From: a virus
DNA length: 33,343 bases
IMG/VR virus record: IMGVR_UViG_3300046010_016627
Location: 1-33,343 of that record
Reading direction: 5' to 3' (one strand)
Notes under the pieces: model-generated
Told to the model about the DNA's origin: nothing
The model's database searches: none
Seen by the model: only the letters and a program-made list of their open reading frames with translations
Part shown: piece after piece, positions 9,141 through 16,609 of the stretch
How the letters are laid out: each line of letters begins with the position of its first letter
Position numbering within the stretch: position 1 is the stretch's first letter
Translations under genes and position numbers: made by a program

Positions 9141-9604
9141 GCACTAAACGCAAATTTAATTCGGCGTTTCAATGCTAACTGCACGTCACTTCCTTCAAAC
9201 AATGCAGGCGAAGCAAGCTCGTCTGTCCATTGTCGAGGATAACCAGCACTTGTTCCCAGTCCTTCATGCACGTCCACTGCATAGTGATAGCCATTCTTGG
9301 GGTTGGTTGCGTCCCACGTCCACGATGCGACAATTGTAGAAGTTCCCAGGCTTACATTAAAACTCTCTAGCCCGCTTTCGTAAAGAGCACCAAGGTCATA
9401 AATATCGCGACGACCTTCGCCAATTAAGGCGCCATTTTTTCTGCGCGTTTCTCTTCCATATTCCCATCGGCCCATGTCTCTAAATTGCTCGTCCCAATAA
9501 TCTTTCTGAATGTCCTCTCTTGTCCACTCTTCAAAAGCCTTAGCCAGCCTTGCTTCTAAAAGCTTTGAATTAAGAATCTTGCCACCAACAATAATTCCGC
9601 TCAT
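9137..9604 (-). CDS. Neck / tail completion protein, HK97 gp10-like
   Basis: About 155 residues when started at ATG 9604, which overlaps the preceding stop as ATGA; a longer version from 9652 would overlap by 52 nt and is less likely. The sequence SGIIVGGKILNSKLLEARL followed by acidic and Arg-rich helices, then FNVSLGTSTIVASWTWD and a strand-turn-strand with YHYAVDVHEG, resembles the gp10-type family whose C-terminal half repeats a 'yA.~vEfG' pattern. Such proteins sit at the head-tail interface. The next gene upstream is the probable tail terminator. The family link is moderate. Confidence 0.55.
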   Translation of the reverse strand: MSGIIVGGKILNSKLLEARLAKAFEEWTREDIQKDYWDEQFRDMGRWEYGRETRRKNGALIGEGRRDIYDLGALYESGLESFNVSLGTSTIVASWTWDATNPKNGYHYAVDVHEGLGTSAGYPRQWTDELASPALFEGSDVQLALKRRIKFAFSA

Positions 9605-10011
9605 GGTGCGATCAAATTGCGCAGGATCATATCGGGCACCATAAAACGACAACGCTCATAGGCAATGTCATCACCAGGGAAATACCGAGGCGTAGCATCA
9701 GGAAAGCGTCTCACCATTCTGTCCATGGCAGTGGCAAGCGTGCCACTATTGGGCGTGAACTGCGTGAGTACCACTTCCCACACTTGACTCACCTTCACAG
9801 TGCCTCCCAATGGAGAACGAGGATTCAACTGAGGAAACTCTCGCATTGTCACCTCCAACCCCTTCACCTTCCATTCATTAGGCACACTTTGTCTTCCCAC
9901 TACATACACAGCAGGAACAGTTGAATTATTTGGCAGTGTATAAGTGCCAATAAGATTTGGCGATGCAGATAGTAGTTCAGTAACAACTTCCCGAAGCTGT
10001 GTAATGTTCAC
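9601..10011 (-). CDS. Probable tail terminator / tail completion protein
   Basis: A 136-residue protein. The start is a GTG at 10011, because no ATG fits. A likely Shine-Dalgarno (GAGAGG) lies about nine bases upstream, inside the 3' arm of a terminator hairpin. The N-terminal helix (ITQLREVVTELLSAS), the strand with IGTYTLPNNSTVPAVYVV and a later VWEVVLTQFTP strand fit the alpha/beta tail-terminator fold. These proteins cap the tail tube and dock it to the neck. In this virus it lies after the tube gene, an uncommon order. The call comes from fold impression and position. Confidence 0.5.
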   Translation of the reverse strand: MNITQLREVVTELLSASPNLIGTYTLPNNSTVPAVYVVGRQSVPNEWKVKGLEVTMREFPQLNPRSPLGGTVKVSQVWEVVLTQFTPNSGTLATAMDRMVRRFPDATPRYFPGDDIAYERCRFMVPDMILRNLIAP

Positions 10012-10014
10012 AAT

Positions 10015-10040
10015 AAAAAGCCTCTCCGTAAGGAGAGGCT
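10015..10040 (-). terminator. Intrinsic terminator whose 3' arm also holds a Shine-Dalgarno
   Basis: On the minus strand, AGCCTCTCC, loop TTAC, GGAGAGGCT and then five Ts: a 9-bp perfect stem with a U tract, just after the major tail protein gene. The GTG start of the next gene lies four bases past the T run, and GAGAGG in the 3' arm is its only good ribosome-binding site. The hairpin can thus lower both transcription and translation of downstream genes relative to the abundant tube protein. Confidence 0.85.
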
Positions 10041-10064
10041 AGCAAAGAACAATGGAAAGATGAA

Positions 10065-10643
10065 TTAGCTATTAGGAGTGACGGGAATGATGCTACCAGA
10101 GGAAGTGGCATTCTGGTGGATGCCAATGCGACCACGGCTTATCAGATCAAAAGTGCATTCAACAAGGTTATCAGCAGGATAGCTCTCGTTGTAGTTCATC
10201 ACGCGTCCGACATAGGCAACGCGGTCGTAATAGAAAGTAGTACCAGAAGAGCCAAGTTGCTTGTTGATTTCAACGTACACTTCAGCATCTTTGTCATAAC
10301 GAGATGCACTAATCACCTGGAAAGCTTCGTCGAAGCTGTTAGGCAGGAAAGTGGTGCCATCAACATCTTTCTGGAAGTAGGAAGTGATGGAAGTAGTGGC
10401 TTGGCTAGTAACGATCACGCTATCAGCAAAACCGCCGCCGCCAAGCAGATAGAACTCTTGGTTGCCATCGTTAAAGGCGACAGAGGCGGTAGTAGCGGCC
10501 TGCAGGGTAAAGAGAGTGGGAGCGCCGCTTACGGTGAAGGTGGCGCCACTCTGAGCGATGACAGGGCGAGTAGTGCCGCTGATCGAGCCAACGCGCACAA
10601 TCACGTCTTGGCTCTTCACCAGTTCAGTAGGATGGTAAAGCAT
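10065..10643 (-). CDS. Major tail (tube) protein
   Basis: A 192-residue, Ser/Thr/Gly-rich, beta-type protein from ATG 10643. Strand-like segments such as DVIVRVGSISGT, YLLGGGGFADSVIVTSQ, AEVYVEINKQLG and RVAYVGRVMNYNESYPA occur with a final DNLVECTFDLISRGRIG strand, consistent with the tube fold. It is isolated by a strong terminator downstream, as expected for a protein needed in high copy. Position between the neck genes and the chaperone/tape measure block also fits. Without a structure prediction it could be a tube-associated decoration protein, but no better tube candidate exists here. Confidence 0.7.
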   Translation of the reverse strand: MLYHPTELVKSQDVIVRVGSISGTTRPVIAQSGATFTVSGAPTLFTLQAATTASVAFNDGNQEFYLLGGGGFADSVIVTSQATTSITSYFQKDVDGTTFLPNSFDEAFQVISASRYDKDAEVYVEINKQLGSSGTTFYYDRVAYVGRVMNYNESYPADNLVECTFDLISRGRIGIHQNATSSGSIIPVTPNS

Positions 10644-10700
10644 GAGAAAATCCTCAGCGATGAAAGAAAAGAATGATTAAGCGGCGAAGGCTTGATTTGA

Positions 10701-11090
10701 TCAAGCATTATCAACGCTTCCTTTGCCAATTAGTCTAAAAATTCCTCTAATCGGCGTGCCAAGAAACTGCCAATAATGAATAGCAATTTCTTCGTTTGGC
10801 AATAGTTCAAAACGCCCTTCTCTTCCATTAATTACTGCTCGTGCAGAATCGCCAGGCGTTATGCCGGAAAGCGTAAGCGGAGAAGTGAGACGGCCTTCCA
10901 TATAGACAGCAGTCTGGTCTGCGCCAAGCAAATAATCGTACTGCGGATTACGCTTTTGCCTTAACGATGCATAGTAAGTAACGCCAGTTGCAGCAGCCAC
11001 GTAGTTCCCAGTTTCACTGTCAAGCGCATAGCCTGAAGCCACTGACCATACCAGCGTGGAATTGGCGAGTGGCTCCAGGAAATTGCTCAT
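10701..11090 (-). CDS. Probable head-tail stopper/joining protein
   Basis: A 129-residue protein, coupled to the DUF4054-like gene by an ATGA overlap at 11090-11087. It has a beta-rich pattern: TLVWSVASGYALDSETGN, GVTYYASLRQKRNPQYDYLLG, then VYMEGRLTSPLTLSG and EGRFELLPNEEIAIHYW. The 'G..vEGyl' type strand after a tyrosine pair resembles head completion (stopper) proteins that follow the adaptor in siphovirus neck operons. No exact family is recognised, and the call depends on order. Confidence 0.5.
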   Translation of the reverse strand: MSNFLEPLANSTLVWSVASGYALDSETGNYVAAATGVTYYASLRQKRNPQYDYLLGADQTAVYMEGRLTSPLTLSGITPGDSARAVINGREGRFELLPNEEIAIHYWQFLGTPIRGIFRLIGKGSVDNA

Positions 11091-11398
11091 ACAACGAAAC
11101 CAACAGAAGAAGAAGGGAGAAGGTTCAGCATGCGCTTGAACTCTTGACCATATTGAGTGGCATCTAGCCCCTCACCATAAACCTTGCCATCAGTAGCACC
11201 AATTTGAATGCCCATCTGTGCAAGTTGAATGGCAATGATATGAGCAGCAAGAAACTTGACTGCCCTATCCGTTTGCTCCCCAAATACGTCTTCAGAAGCG
11301 TCATAGGTGGCTTCGGAAATGGCACCATTTACAATGCCCGATGGATGAGGCGTGAATTCAGGGAAGCGCTCAAGAAAACTCGCATAAGTGACTGCCAT
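11087..11398 (-). CDS. Head-tail connector adaptor, DUF4054-like
   Basis: A 103-residue helical protein. The N-terminus has the pattern YASFLERFPEFTPHP, matching the 'F...FPEF' opening of DUF4054 head-tail adaptors. It is followed by a helix with DVFGEQTDRAVKFLAAHIIAI, corresponding to the family's 'W......a..lltAH.la' helix. The C-terminus is short and flexible. It binds the portal ring from below in related phages. It starts at ATG 11398, two bases after the stop of its upstream neighbour, and is coupled to the stopper gene. Confidence 0.75.
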   Translation of the reverse strand: MAVTYASFLERFPEFTPHPSGIVNGAISEATYDASEDVFGEQTDRAVKFLAAHIIAIQLAQMGIQIGATDGKVYGEGLDATQYGQEFKRMLNLLPSSSVGFVV

Positions 11399-11400
11399 AA

Positions 11401-11787
11401 TCAGGCCTTCCCAATGCGAATATTTTCAATGCGCTTGTTAATGGCATTACGTACGCGCACGCGACCTTCAATTTTTTTCCAGCCATTCAACTGATCCGGG
11501 TCATGAATGAGTTCAATCATGCGGATAGCTTCAACCAATGGCATTTGAGAAAGCGTTTGCACATCTTGAGGAATGTCTTCCACCATGATCTGCTCGCGTA
11601 CTTCCTCAATGGCTCCAATGTTCATAAGACGTTTGACTGCCTTGTTTTCGCGGGCCACTTTCCATTGATGCTCTGGAATATCTTGATTAAGACCAGGCGT
11701 GAGCTGAATCATGCCTGTTTGCGTAATAATGCCAAACCCGCCTTCGCGAGGCGGGTTTTCAAGTTCGGGACGATAAGCAATCAGCAT
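11401..11787 (-). CDS. Hypothetical protein between capsid and adaptor genes
   Basis: A 128-residue protein starting at ATG 11787. The N-terminus is Pro/Gly-rich (LENPPREGGFGIITQTG), the middle reads TPGLNQDIPEHQWKVARENKAVKRLMNIGAIEEV in two segments, and the rest is a helix with many charged residues. In several phages a similar small protein after the major capsid gene carries a 'pG.N.v....W' motif and is called a head or neck accessory protein. I cannot name a family. Its close spacing to the adaptor gene (2 nt) indicates the same operon. Confidence 0.55.
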   Translation of the reverse strand: MLIAYRPELENPPREGGFGIITQTGMIQLTPGLNQDIPEHQWKVARENKAVKRLMNIGAIEEVREQIMVEDIPQDVQTLSQMPLVEAIRMIELIHDPDQLNGWKKIEGRVRVRNAINKRIENIRIGKA

Positions 11788-11843
11788 TGTTCAAGAGAAA
11801 CAATTGCTAATAGCTTAACGCCCCTCTTCTTGATTAACTATCC

Positions 11844-12752
11844 TCAGGCAGAAGCCTGCACGTAGATCATGCTCTTGGGATAGTACAGAGCAACGCCACC
11901 CACGCGGGCATGAGCAGGAACGATGAATTCCAGACCACGCTGTTGAGGCGGGAACAGCTCAAGAGGCTGAGGAATGTGCAGTTGCACTTTCTCAGGATCG
12001 CGCTTGTACACAACCATACGGTCAGTGTTCAGCACGCTGTTGTCAGCTTCCAACTGGTTGATGGGCTCAACGTTACGGATGTAGGGGTTGGTACGCAGGA
12101 AATATTCCAGCACAGTCACGTCCGAAGAATCGGAATTGCGAGTGGTGCTGATCTTGTTGTAATCCGCGTAGGACAGCAGAATGGTGTCGGGCTGTTCCTT
12201 CATCTTGGAGCCATTGATGATGGCAGTCACGCCATAGTTCAGCAGCTCAAGCATTTCTTGGGCAGTGGTGCCAGCAGTGGTGAACCACTTGTCAGCAGCA
12301 ACCACATCCACAGTGGAGTTGTTGAAGAAACCAGCGAGACCAACAGAGCTTTCGCCGAAGAAAGCAAGGCTTTCCACTTTCTCTTCATAGGCACGGCGCA
12401 CAGCAGCAGCACGACGCTGCTCCAGAGCGATGTTGGCCATTTGAGCAGCACGCAGTTCCTGTACGGTGTAACCGAAGCTACCACCAAAGGAACGAATGTT
12501 GATGCTCTTCTCCACTTGGCTGATGTCAGCGCGGGGCAGATCATCAGCAGCGTCAGCAATCAGACGGAACTCACCAGTGGAGTCCATGATGCGATAGGTG
12601 AAGGTCTGGGCGCCAGGACCAGCTTCAGCAGTGACGGGCAGCACAGTGGGATATTTAATATCCGCATACTGCACTTCAAACACTTGGGGGCGGATGTACT
12701 CAAGCTGACGCTCAAGAAACAGACCCGCGTCATCCATACGGAATTCAGACAT
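11844..12752 (-). CDS. Major capsid protein, DUF2184 (HK97-fold) type
   Basis: A 302-residue protein, preceded by a strong AGGAGG eight bases before ATG 12752. Recognisable blocks are the N-terminal FLERQLEYIRPQVFEVQYADIKY region (split here in reading), FTYRIMDSTGEF, the RSFGGSFGYTVQELRAAQ block with the family's conserved 'y..s..el.' helix, an AYEEKVESLAFFG helix, and a late block ending in FIVPAHARVGGVALYYP. These fit the DUF2184 capsid family. An overlapping antisense frame is a shadow. Codon use is regular and GC slightly higher than the accessory genes, as for a highly expressed gene. No cleaved delta domain is obvious; scaffolding is probably supplied by the neighbouring DUF2213 protein. 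Confidence 0.9.
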   Translation of the reverse strand: MSEFRMDDAGLFLERQLEYIRPQVFEVQYADIKYPTVLPVTAEAGPGAQTFTYRIMDSTGEFRLIADAADDLPRADISQVEKSINIRSFGGSFGYTVQELRAAQMANIALEQRRAAAVRRAYEEKVESLAFFGESSVGLAGFFNNSTVDVVAADKWFTTAGTTAQEMLELLNYGVTAIINGSKMKEQPDTILLSYADYNKISTTRNSDSSDVTVLEYFLRTNPYIRNVEPINQLEADNSVLNTDRMVVYKRDPEKVQLHIPQPLELFPPQQRGLEFIVPAHARVGGVALYYPKSMIYVQASA

Positions 12753-12767
12753 TGTTAGGGCCTCCTA

Positions 12768-13328
12768 TCAAGAATCAGCGGAAAGAGTAAAGCTGGGGCC
12801 ATTCAGCTCCAGAATTGCGATGCCACTGCCAGTAGTCGAAGTCAGGAAACGAGCGCCTGCAAGACGAACGGTTTTGCCCGAGGCAAAAGCATGCGAGAAT
12901 TGACCAGCCTTGCCAGTGCCGCTAGCGGAATACAGCACACGCACAGGCGATGCAGGAGTAACAGCGCCGGTCACGTAGACGGCAACTGCACCTTCGCTAG
13001 CCACATTCATCACTTGGTCAACTTTCACGCCAGGACGATTGTCACCATCAAGCGCGGTTTCGTCCACATAGGTGAGAACGTTTACGCCCAGGAAGGTGTC
13101 GCCAGTAGCGGAAATGGTTTTAGCGCCAAGACCATTGGTGCCGGTGCTGTCATAGACAACGCCATTACCGAAAGGAATGACAACGGCAGTTTCGTTGACG
13201 CGGGTAACAATGGTGTTGTTACGGATGTCAGACAGTTGACCTTCTAGCAGTGCGGTGTGCTCAAGAGCATAGCTCTGTTGCACGCCACCAGCGGAGGCGG
13301 TGCCCGAAGCAGAGAAAGTTACGGCCAT
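12768..13328 (-). CDS. Capsid cement/decoration protein, Gp24-like
   Basis: A 186-residue protein with a strong Shine-Dalgarno (AGGAGG) upstream of ATG 13328. The sequence has a short N-terminal arm, then QLSDIRNNTIVTRVNETAVV and IPFGNGVVYD, a pattern seen in structural cement proteins encoded next to DUF2184-type capsids. The middle contains VAVYVTGAVTPASPVRVLYS, a beta-barrel strand pair. It is rich in Gly, Ser, Thr and Ala and has few charges. Its location between protease/scaffold and capsid genes is the standard one. It would trimerise on the capsid surface and stabilise it. Confidence 0.75.
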   Translation of the reverse strand: MAVTFSASGTASAGGVQQSYALEHTALLEGQLSDIRNNTIVTRVNETAVVIPFGNGVVYDSTGTNGLGAKTISATGDTFLGVNVLTYVDETALDGDNRPGVKVDQVMNVASEGAVAVYVTGAVTPASPVRVLYSASGTGKAGQFSHAFASGKTVRLAGARFLTSTTGSGIAILELNGPSFTLSADS

Positions 13329-13330
13329 AA

Positions 13331-14530
13331 TTACTTAGCCTCCTTAGAGATGGAAAGGGGCTTCTTCCAAGCATTCTGCAGCATGTCCATGTAGGACGAA
13401 GGTGCAGAAACGGGAGAAGCAATGGAAGCTACGGCTTTGCGCAGCTCATCAGTGGTAGCAGAATCTTTGCGACCCTCAGCGAGAGTATCAAACATTGCTT
13501 GCACGTAGTCGTCGCTCTTCTCGGAAAGATCAAGCTCATCACCACGCACTGCTTTGATGGAATCAACCATCACTTCGCGAGCAGTTTTGCCAGCGAAAGC
13601 ATAAGCTGCATCGAGCACAGGCTTAGCTTTTTCAATGAGAGCAACGCGCTCTTCCACCATGGAATCAAGATTGATTTCCTTGGCAGCAGCGAGTTCAGCG
13701 GAAAGCTCTTCCACTTGCTCAGCCAGAGCATCAGCACGACCCTCTGCAGAATCGCACTTACCCTTCATTTCTTTTTCCATGGCATCCATTTCTTCCTTCA
13801 TTTTGGAAGCTTTGGACATCATTTCATCGTATTTTTGTTTCATGTCCTCATAGGACATGCGGCCATCTTCCCGTTCTTTAGTGATAGCAAGAGCAACGCC
13901 CTCACTCACCTCGAACTCGGCGCCGTCGAATACGACCTTGGCAGTCATAAGACGTTCCTCAGTGTTTTTAAATAAAGATGGATCAGCAGCATCTTGCCTA
14001 TCAAGATGGAGCTTCACTTGCGGGCCGGCGCGGCCCCGGCGGACAACAGCGATGTGATTGCCGATGATTTCCTTTTGGACTCCATCGTAATGTTCGCCGT
14101 TTTCTGTAACGCCAGGCGTAGGATCATAATTCACCCTATAGCCCGCGCTTACCTCACGAGCATCGCCTTTCATGATGCGCTTAATGGTGTCTTCGTCAGT
14201 GATTGTCATCACTGCCTTGACGAAACCATTGTCGTACACCACTTCAGTGCCACTAAAGCCCACTTGGTAGTCTTTAGTGTTCTCAGAGTCGAGAAGCACA
14301 GGCGGATGTTCTGAAGTGATGGCCTTGCCCGCAAACGAAGCAAGACTATCGGGAGACGCCACTTCTGTTTCAGGACGATATTCGCGACGAATGGAACCAT
14401 CACTATCTGTGTAGTGTTGGATGCCAGTGCGTGCGATAGAAGCCCATGCCCGAAGATAACCTTCCGGCGTGAGTTCGTATTTCTCAATGGGAGAGAAATC
14501 GTATCGGCAGGAAATGGTGCTCATATTCAT
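13331..14530 (-). CDS. DUF2213 prohead protease with C-terminal scaffold-like coiled coil
   Basis: A 399-residue protein; a second ATG lies two codons in. Residues 1-175 show DUF2213 motifs: a LTPEGYLRAWASIARTG start, ITSEHPPVLLD, DAREVSAGYRVNYD and GNHIAVVRRGRAGP around residue 160, including the His that family members use in the putative protease centre. After a short linker (about 185-210), residues 220-290 form a Met/Lys/Glu-rich coiled coil (YEDMKQKYDEMMSKASKMK), followed by a helical tail with Pro/Ser. This is the arrangement of a maturation protease fused to scaffold. The gene heads the capsid block and faces the divergent HTH gene. Confidence 0.8.
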   Translation of the reverse strand: MNMSTISCRYDFSPIEKYELTPEGYLRAWASIARTGIQHYTDSDGSIRREYRPETEVASPDSLASFAGKAITSEHPPVLLDSENTKDYQVGFSGTEVVYDNGFVKAVMTITDEDTIKRIMKGDAREVSAGYRVNYDPTPGVTENGEHYDGVQKEIIGNHIAVVRRGRAGPQVKLHLDRQDAADPSLFKNTEERLMTAKVVFDGAEFEVSEGVALAITKEREDGRMSYEDMKQKYDEMMSKASKMKEEMDAMEKEMKGKCDSAEGRADALAEQVEELSAELAAAKEINLDSMVEERVALIEKAKPVLDAAYAFAGKTAREVMVDSIKAVRGDELDLSEKSDDYVQAMFDTLAEGRKDSATTDELRKAVASIASPVSAPSSYMDMLQNAWKKPLSISKEAK

Positions 14531-14561
14531 ACTTTATCAAGAAGAGAATGTTATACTTTAT
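14529..14561. promoter_or_regulatory. Divergent control region: extended -10 promoter (+) with paired 9-nt repeats
   Basis: TGTTATACT at 14549-14557 is a good extended -10 box on the plus strand, about 33 bases before the GTG start of the HTH gene. The 9-mer ATACTTTAT occurs twice, at 14529-14537 and 14553-14561, 24 bases apart; one copy overlaps the -10 box and the other overlaps the DUF2213 start codon. This spacing suggests operator sites for the adjacent HTH protein. Function is inferred. Confidence 0.5.
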
Positions 14562-14589
14562 GAGCTTATGCAAAACGGAATAAATTCTT

Positions 14590-14868
14590 GTGATGTTCTT
14601 GGCACGTAGCACGACGGACGCTCTTAAACTTCCCCACCAGGAGGCTCGCATTCTCATTGCGAGTCGCATTAAAGAAGCCCGACTTAATGCCGGGCTCACT
14701 CAACATGACGTAGCAAAAGAGCTACACATTAGTCAAAGTTCCTATTGCCGCATTGAAAAAGGCACCGCTCCGCCAGATTGTGTGCAAATTCGCACTCTTA
14801 GCGGTCTCTATGGAATTAGCGTGCTGTGGTTGATGGGCTACCCATCATTCATTGCAAAGATTAGTTGA
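14590..14868 (+). CDS. Helix-turn-helix (XRE/Cro-type) transcription regulator
   Basis: A 92-residue protein, start GTG 14590 or ATG 14593. Residues about 26-80 form an XRE-type HTH: ASRIKEARLNAGLTQHDVAK, then ELHISQSSYCRIEKG, with the recognition helix SQSSYCRIE. The tail ends LMGYPSFIAKIS. It is the only plus-strand gene inside the head operon and lies divergently from DUF2213. It probably binds the repeats at 14529-14561 and sets the timing of head gene transcription or represses itself. No lysogeny module is visible in this window, so it need not be a lysogenic repressor. Confidence 0.85.
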   Translation: MMFLARSTTDALKLPHQEARILIASRIKEARLNAGLTQHDVAKELHISQSSYCRIEKGTAPPDCVQIRTLSGLYGISVLWLMGYPSFIAKIS

Positions 14869-14905
14869 ATTCTCAATAGACGGGATTTATCGAGAAAACG
14901 AATAA

Positions 14906-15217
14906 TCAATCCTCGTCGTCATCATCATCTTGCAAATCAAGAAGCTGGTCTTCAATGCCGCTCATTACGTAGGATTTTGCGATGGCTTCGGCCTCGAATA
15001 CAAGCATTTTGATGGGCGTAAAATGCTCGTCTGGTTTTTCGTAGTGATTCTCCACGAAAATATGCGTTTCCTCTAGGCGGCCATTCTTGAAATGCTGTTG
15101 TTCAACAAGTCGCCAGAGGGAAGTATTGCGATGTTCGTGCGCCGACAAAATAGCCAGAGCCTTTATCACGCCAATACCTTCATCCTCTTCCTCAATGACA
15201 CGTACGTATTCGCCCAT
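14906..15217 (-). CDS. Hypothetical acidic-tailed protein
   Basis: A 103-residue protein ending in a run of Asp residues (LLDLQDDDDDED). The core is alpha/beta with YVRVIEEEDEGIGVIKALAI near the start and EETHIFVENHYEKPDEHF in the middle. It overlaps the preceding frame by 52 nt; a later start is possible but none is clearly better. No family is recognised. It is the last gene of the block of small accessory genes before the divergent HTH gene. Confidence 0.5.
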   Translation of the reverse strand: MGEYVRVIEEEDEGIGVIKALAILSAHEHRNTSLWRLVEQQHFKNGRLEETHIFVENHYEKPDEHFTPIKMLVFEAEAIAKSYVMSGIEDQLLDLQDDDDDED

Positions 15218-15567
15218 GAGTCTTTTTTGCGACTTTCCACCATCTTAATAATGCGATTCGCCCATGCCCTACCAGCATCGCCGCCCCATAGAAGCCAAGC
15301 AATGTAACCAGCATCGTTCTCGCCACCACTCTTATTCTTTTCATGGCGGGAGAAAAACGCAGACATGCGCTTGATCGTGGCAAAACTAATCTTGCTGCCA
15401 CCAGCCAAATCGCCTGCACGAGCAACGCCGCTTCCAATGCCCTGTTTACCCGCTTCCTGCGTCGTCAAGCCTCCTTTGCCATGTTTCTTTCGTAGCTCTA
15501 GGCCACGACGGGCGGCGGCTCTTACAGAGGCGGGAGGGGCAAAGCTTTCAGCGTCGCCCCTCAGCGC
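15166..15567 (-). CDS. Phage accessory domain (RAAARRGLELRKKHG type), probably reached by -1 frameshift
   Basis: The frame has no ATG near its 5' end. It starts to make sense at RGDAESFAPPASVRAAARRG and LELRKKHGKGGLT, goes on to RAGDLAGGSKISFATIKRM and FFSRHEKNKSGGENDAG, and ends with a YIAWLLWGGDAGRAWA block. This is a well known phage accessory domain, often attached to prohead protease or portal proteins. The coding signature begins upstream of the TTG at 15468, so that codon is not the true start. The frame joins the upstream gene at an in-frame A-AAA-AAG heptamer, so a -1 shift would give a fusion of about 220 residues. A CTG start is an alternative. The role of the domain is not known to me. 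Confidence 0.7.
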   Translation of the reverse strand, partial: ALRGDAESFAPPASVRAAARRGLELRKKHGKGGLTTQEAGKQGIGSGVARAGDLAGGSKISFATIKRMSAFFSRHEKNKSGGENDAGYIAWLLWGGDAGRAWANRIIKMVESRKKDSWANTYVSLRKRMKVLA

Positions 15568-15818
15568 TTTTTTTCACAAGATCCATCCCCCATTTTTTCC
15601 TCTTCTTCCTCTTCCTCCTCTTCTTCAATGAGAGTCATAAAGTAGCCGTCCCAATACTCATCGCTCTTACCTTGACGGCTCATGCCAGCTTCTGAGAGAG
15701 CAATTGCAATTGCTTGCTTGCGGTTTGTTACAGGCTTTTTATCGCTGCCCTTAAGAGTGCCGGCCTTGAATTCTCGCATCACCTTGGCCACCTTGGCCTG
15801 TTGTTGTTTTTTAGTCAT
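15561..15818 (-). CDS. DUF6496-like small protein with poly-Glu linker
   Basis: An 85-residue protein from ATG 15818. The N-terminus has VAKVMREFKAGTLKGSDKKP and VTNRKQAIAIALSEAG, the pattern of the DUF6496 family common in cyanophages and other phages. It is followed by a run of ten Glu (residues about 65-75) and a short tail ending CEKKR. The tail carries the slippery site that would extend the protein into the next frame, so the poly-Glu run would act as a linker between two domains. The gene directly follows the DUF4422 glycosyltransferase gene with a gap of about 50 bases. Confidence 0.7.
   Translation of the reverse strand: MTKKQQQAKVAKVMREFKAGTLKGSDKKPVTNRKQAIAIALSEAGMSRQGKSDEYWDGYFMTLIEEEEEEEEEEKMGDGSCEKKR
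15567..15573 (-). other. Candidate -1 frameshift site, A AAA AAG
   Basis: Minus-strand frame 0 reads GAA AAA AAG CGC TGA. The heptamer A-AAA-AAG is in the correct register and is among the most efficient bacterial -1 slip sequences. Frame 0 ends just six bases later, whereas the -1 frame enters a recognisable phage domain that has no ATG start. No downstream pseudoknot was worked out. Confidence 0.65.
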
Positions 15819-15869
15819 AATTCAAAAAACTTCTTCTCTAAGGTTAATTGACAAAACGGCCAATTGCAG

Positions 15870-16607
15870 CTAGTTAATAAGCTTCCTCTCGGGAATAAGC
15901 TCCCATCCCGCTGGCTCTACAATATCGGAGCCAAAAAAATGCTCCGCATTGAGAATTATCGCTGTTATTAATCTCTCTGCCGCAAAAGCAATGGATCTTC
16001 TTTGGTAACCTGAAATTGAGTGGCACAATGAAAACGCCTCATTGTACAACGGAACCATTGTCGCAAAAGTTAATTCACAGAAACGATTCATCAAATCTTT
16101 GGAACCCCTCGCCATATTGCAGGAATAAATCAGGCCCTGATTCCATGCTGATTCAAGCATTGCCTCCGATAATGGAATTTTTCCTTTTTTCGCAAGTGAC
16201 ATTGATAAATCATATGCAGGAAAGATGCCATGGTATGCTTCGTATTGCAAACGCATATTGTTTTCGCAAAGCCGAATGGCCTGCGTAATATATAACTTCT
16301 TGGGATTGGCTAGACCCAGTTCGCGTTCATTCCATCTACGTCGATAATGGCACACGCCCCAGTAATCGTCTGCGCGATTTTTCCAGGCCCAATATAAAAA
16401 AGTCAAATCGCCCCATATTTCATTGATCAGTGAAATATTGTCTCCTTCGTCATCCATTAACCATCCTTGCTGTTTTAGTGCCACTTTTATTTCTTCGCCA
16501 TGTAATGCAGCTCCAGCCAAAACAGGGAGTAATTCTCCGTTGATAGACTGATACCTTGGAGGCTCGTTTAGCAAGCATCCACAATAAAGCTTAATTGATG
16601 TAGTCAT
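15870..16607 (-). CDS. DUF4422-type glycosyltransferase
   Basis: A 245-residue protein from ATG 16607. Key blocks are KLYCGCLLNEP near the start, then DNISLINEIWGDLTFLYWAW and NRADDYWGVCHYRRRW. This 'D.IS.kn....EL...Yw.WKN...d..GlcHYRR' pattern is the signature of the DUF4422 family, which transfers sugars to polysaccharide or protein-linked glycans. The N-terminus CGCLLNEPPRYQ is short. It is the last gene of the sugar cassette, two bases from the GT2 gene. The likely target is virion protein or host surface glycan. Confidence 0.8.
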   Translation of the reverse strand: MTTSIKLYCGCLLNEPPRYQSINGELLPVLAGAALHGEEIKVALKQQGWLMDDEGDNISLINEIWGDLTFLYWAWKNRADDYWGVCHYRRRWNERELGLANPKKLYITQAIRLCENNMRLQYEAYHGIFPAYDLSMSLAKKGKIPLSEAMLESAWNQGLIYSCNMARGSKDLMNRFCELTFATMVPLYNEAFSLCHSISGYQRRSIAFAAERLITAIILNAEHFFGSDIVEPAGWELIPERKLIN

Positions 16608-16609
16608 AA

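Noticed and set aside
11734-11760. Strong hairpin (AAACCCGCC/GGCGGGTTT) with TTTT on the plus strand
   Set aside because: It lies inside a minus-strand gene, and no plus-strand transcript is expected there, so it was not called a terminator.
11910-12758. 282-codon plus-strand open frame over the capsid gene
   Set aside because: It is antisense to the well supported DUF2184 capsid gene, has no family motifs and shows the composition of a shadow frame.
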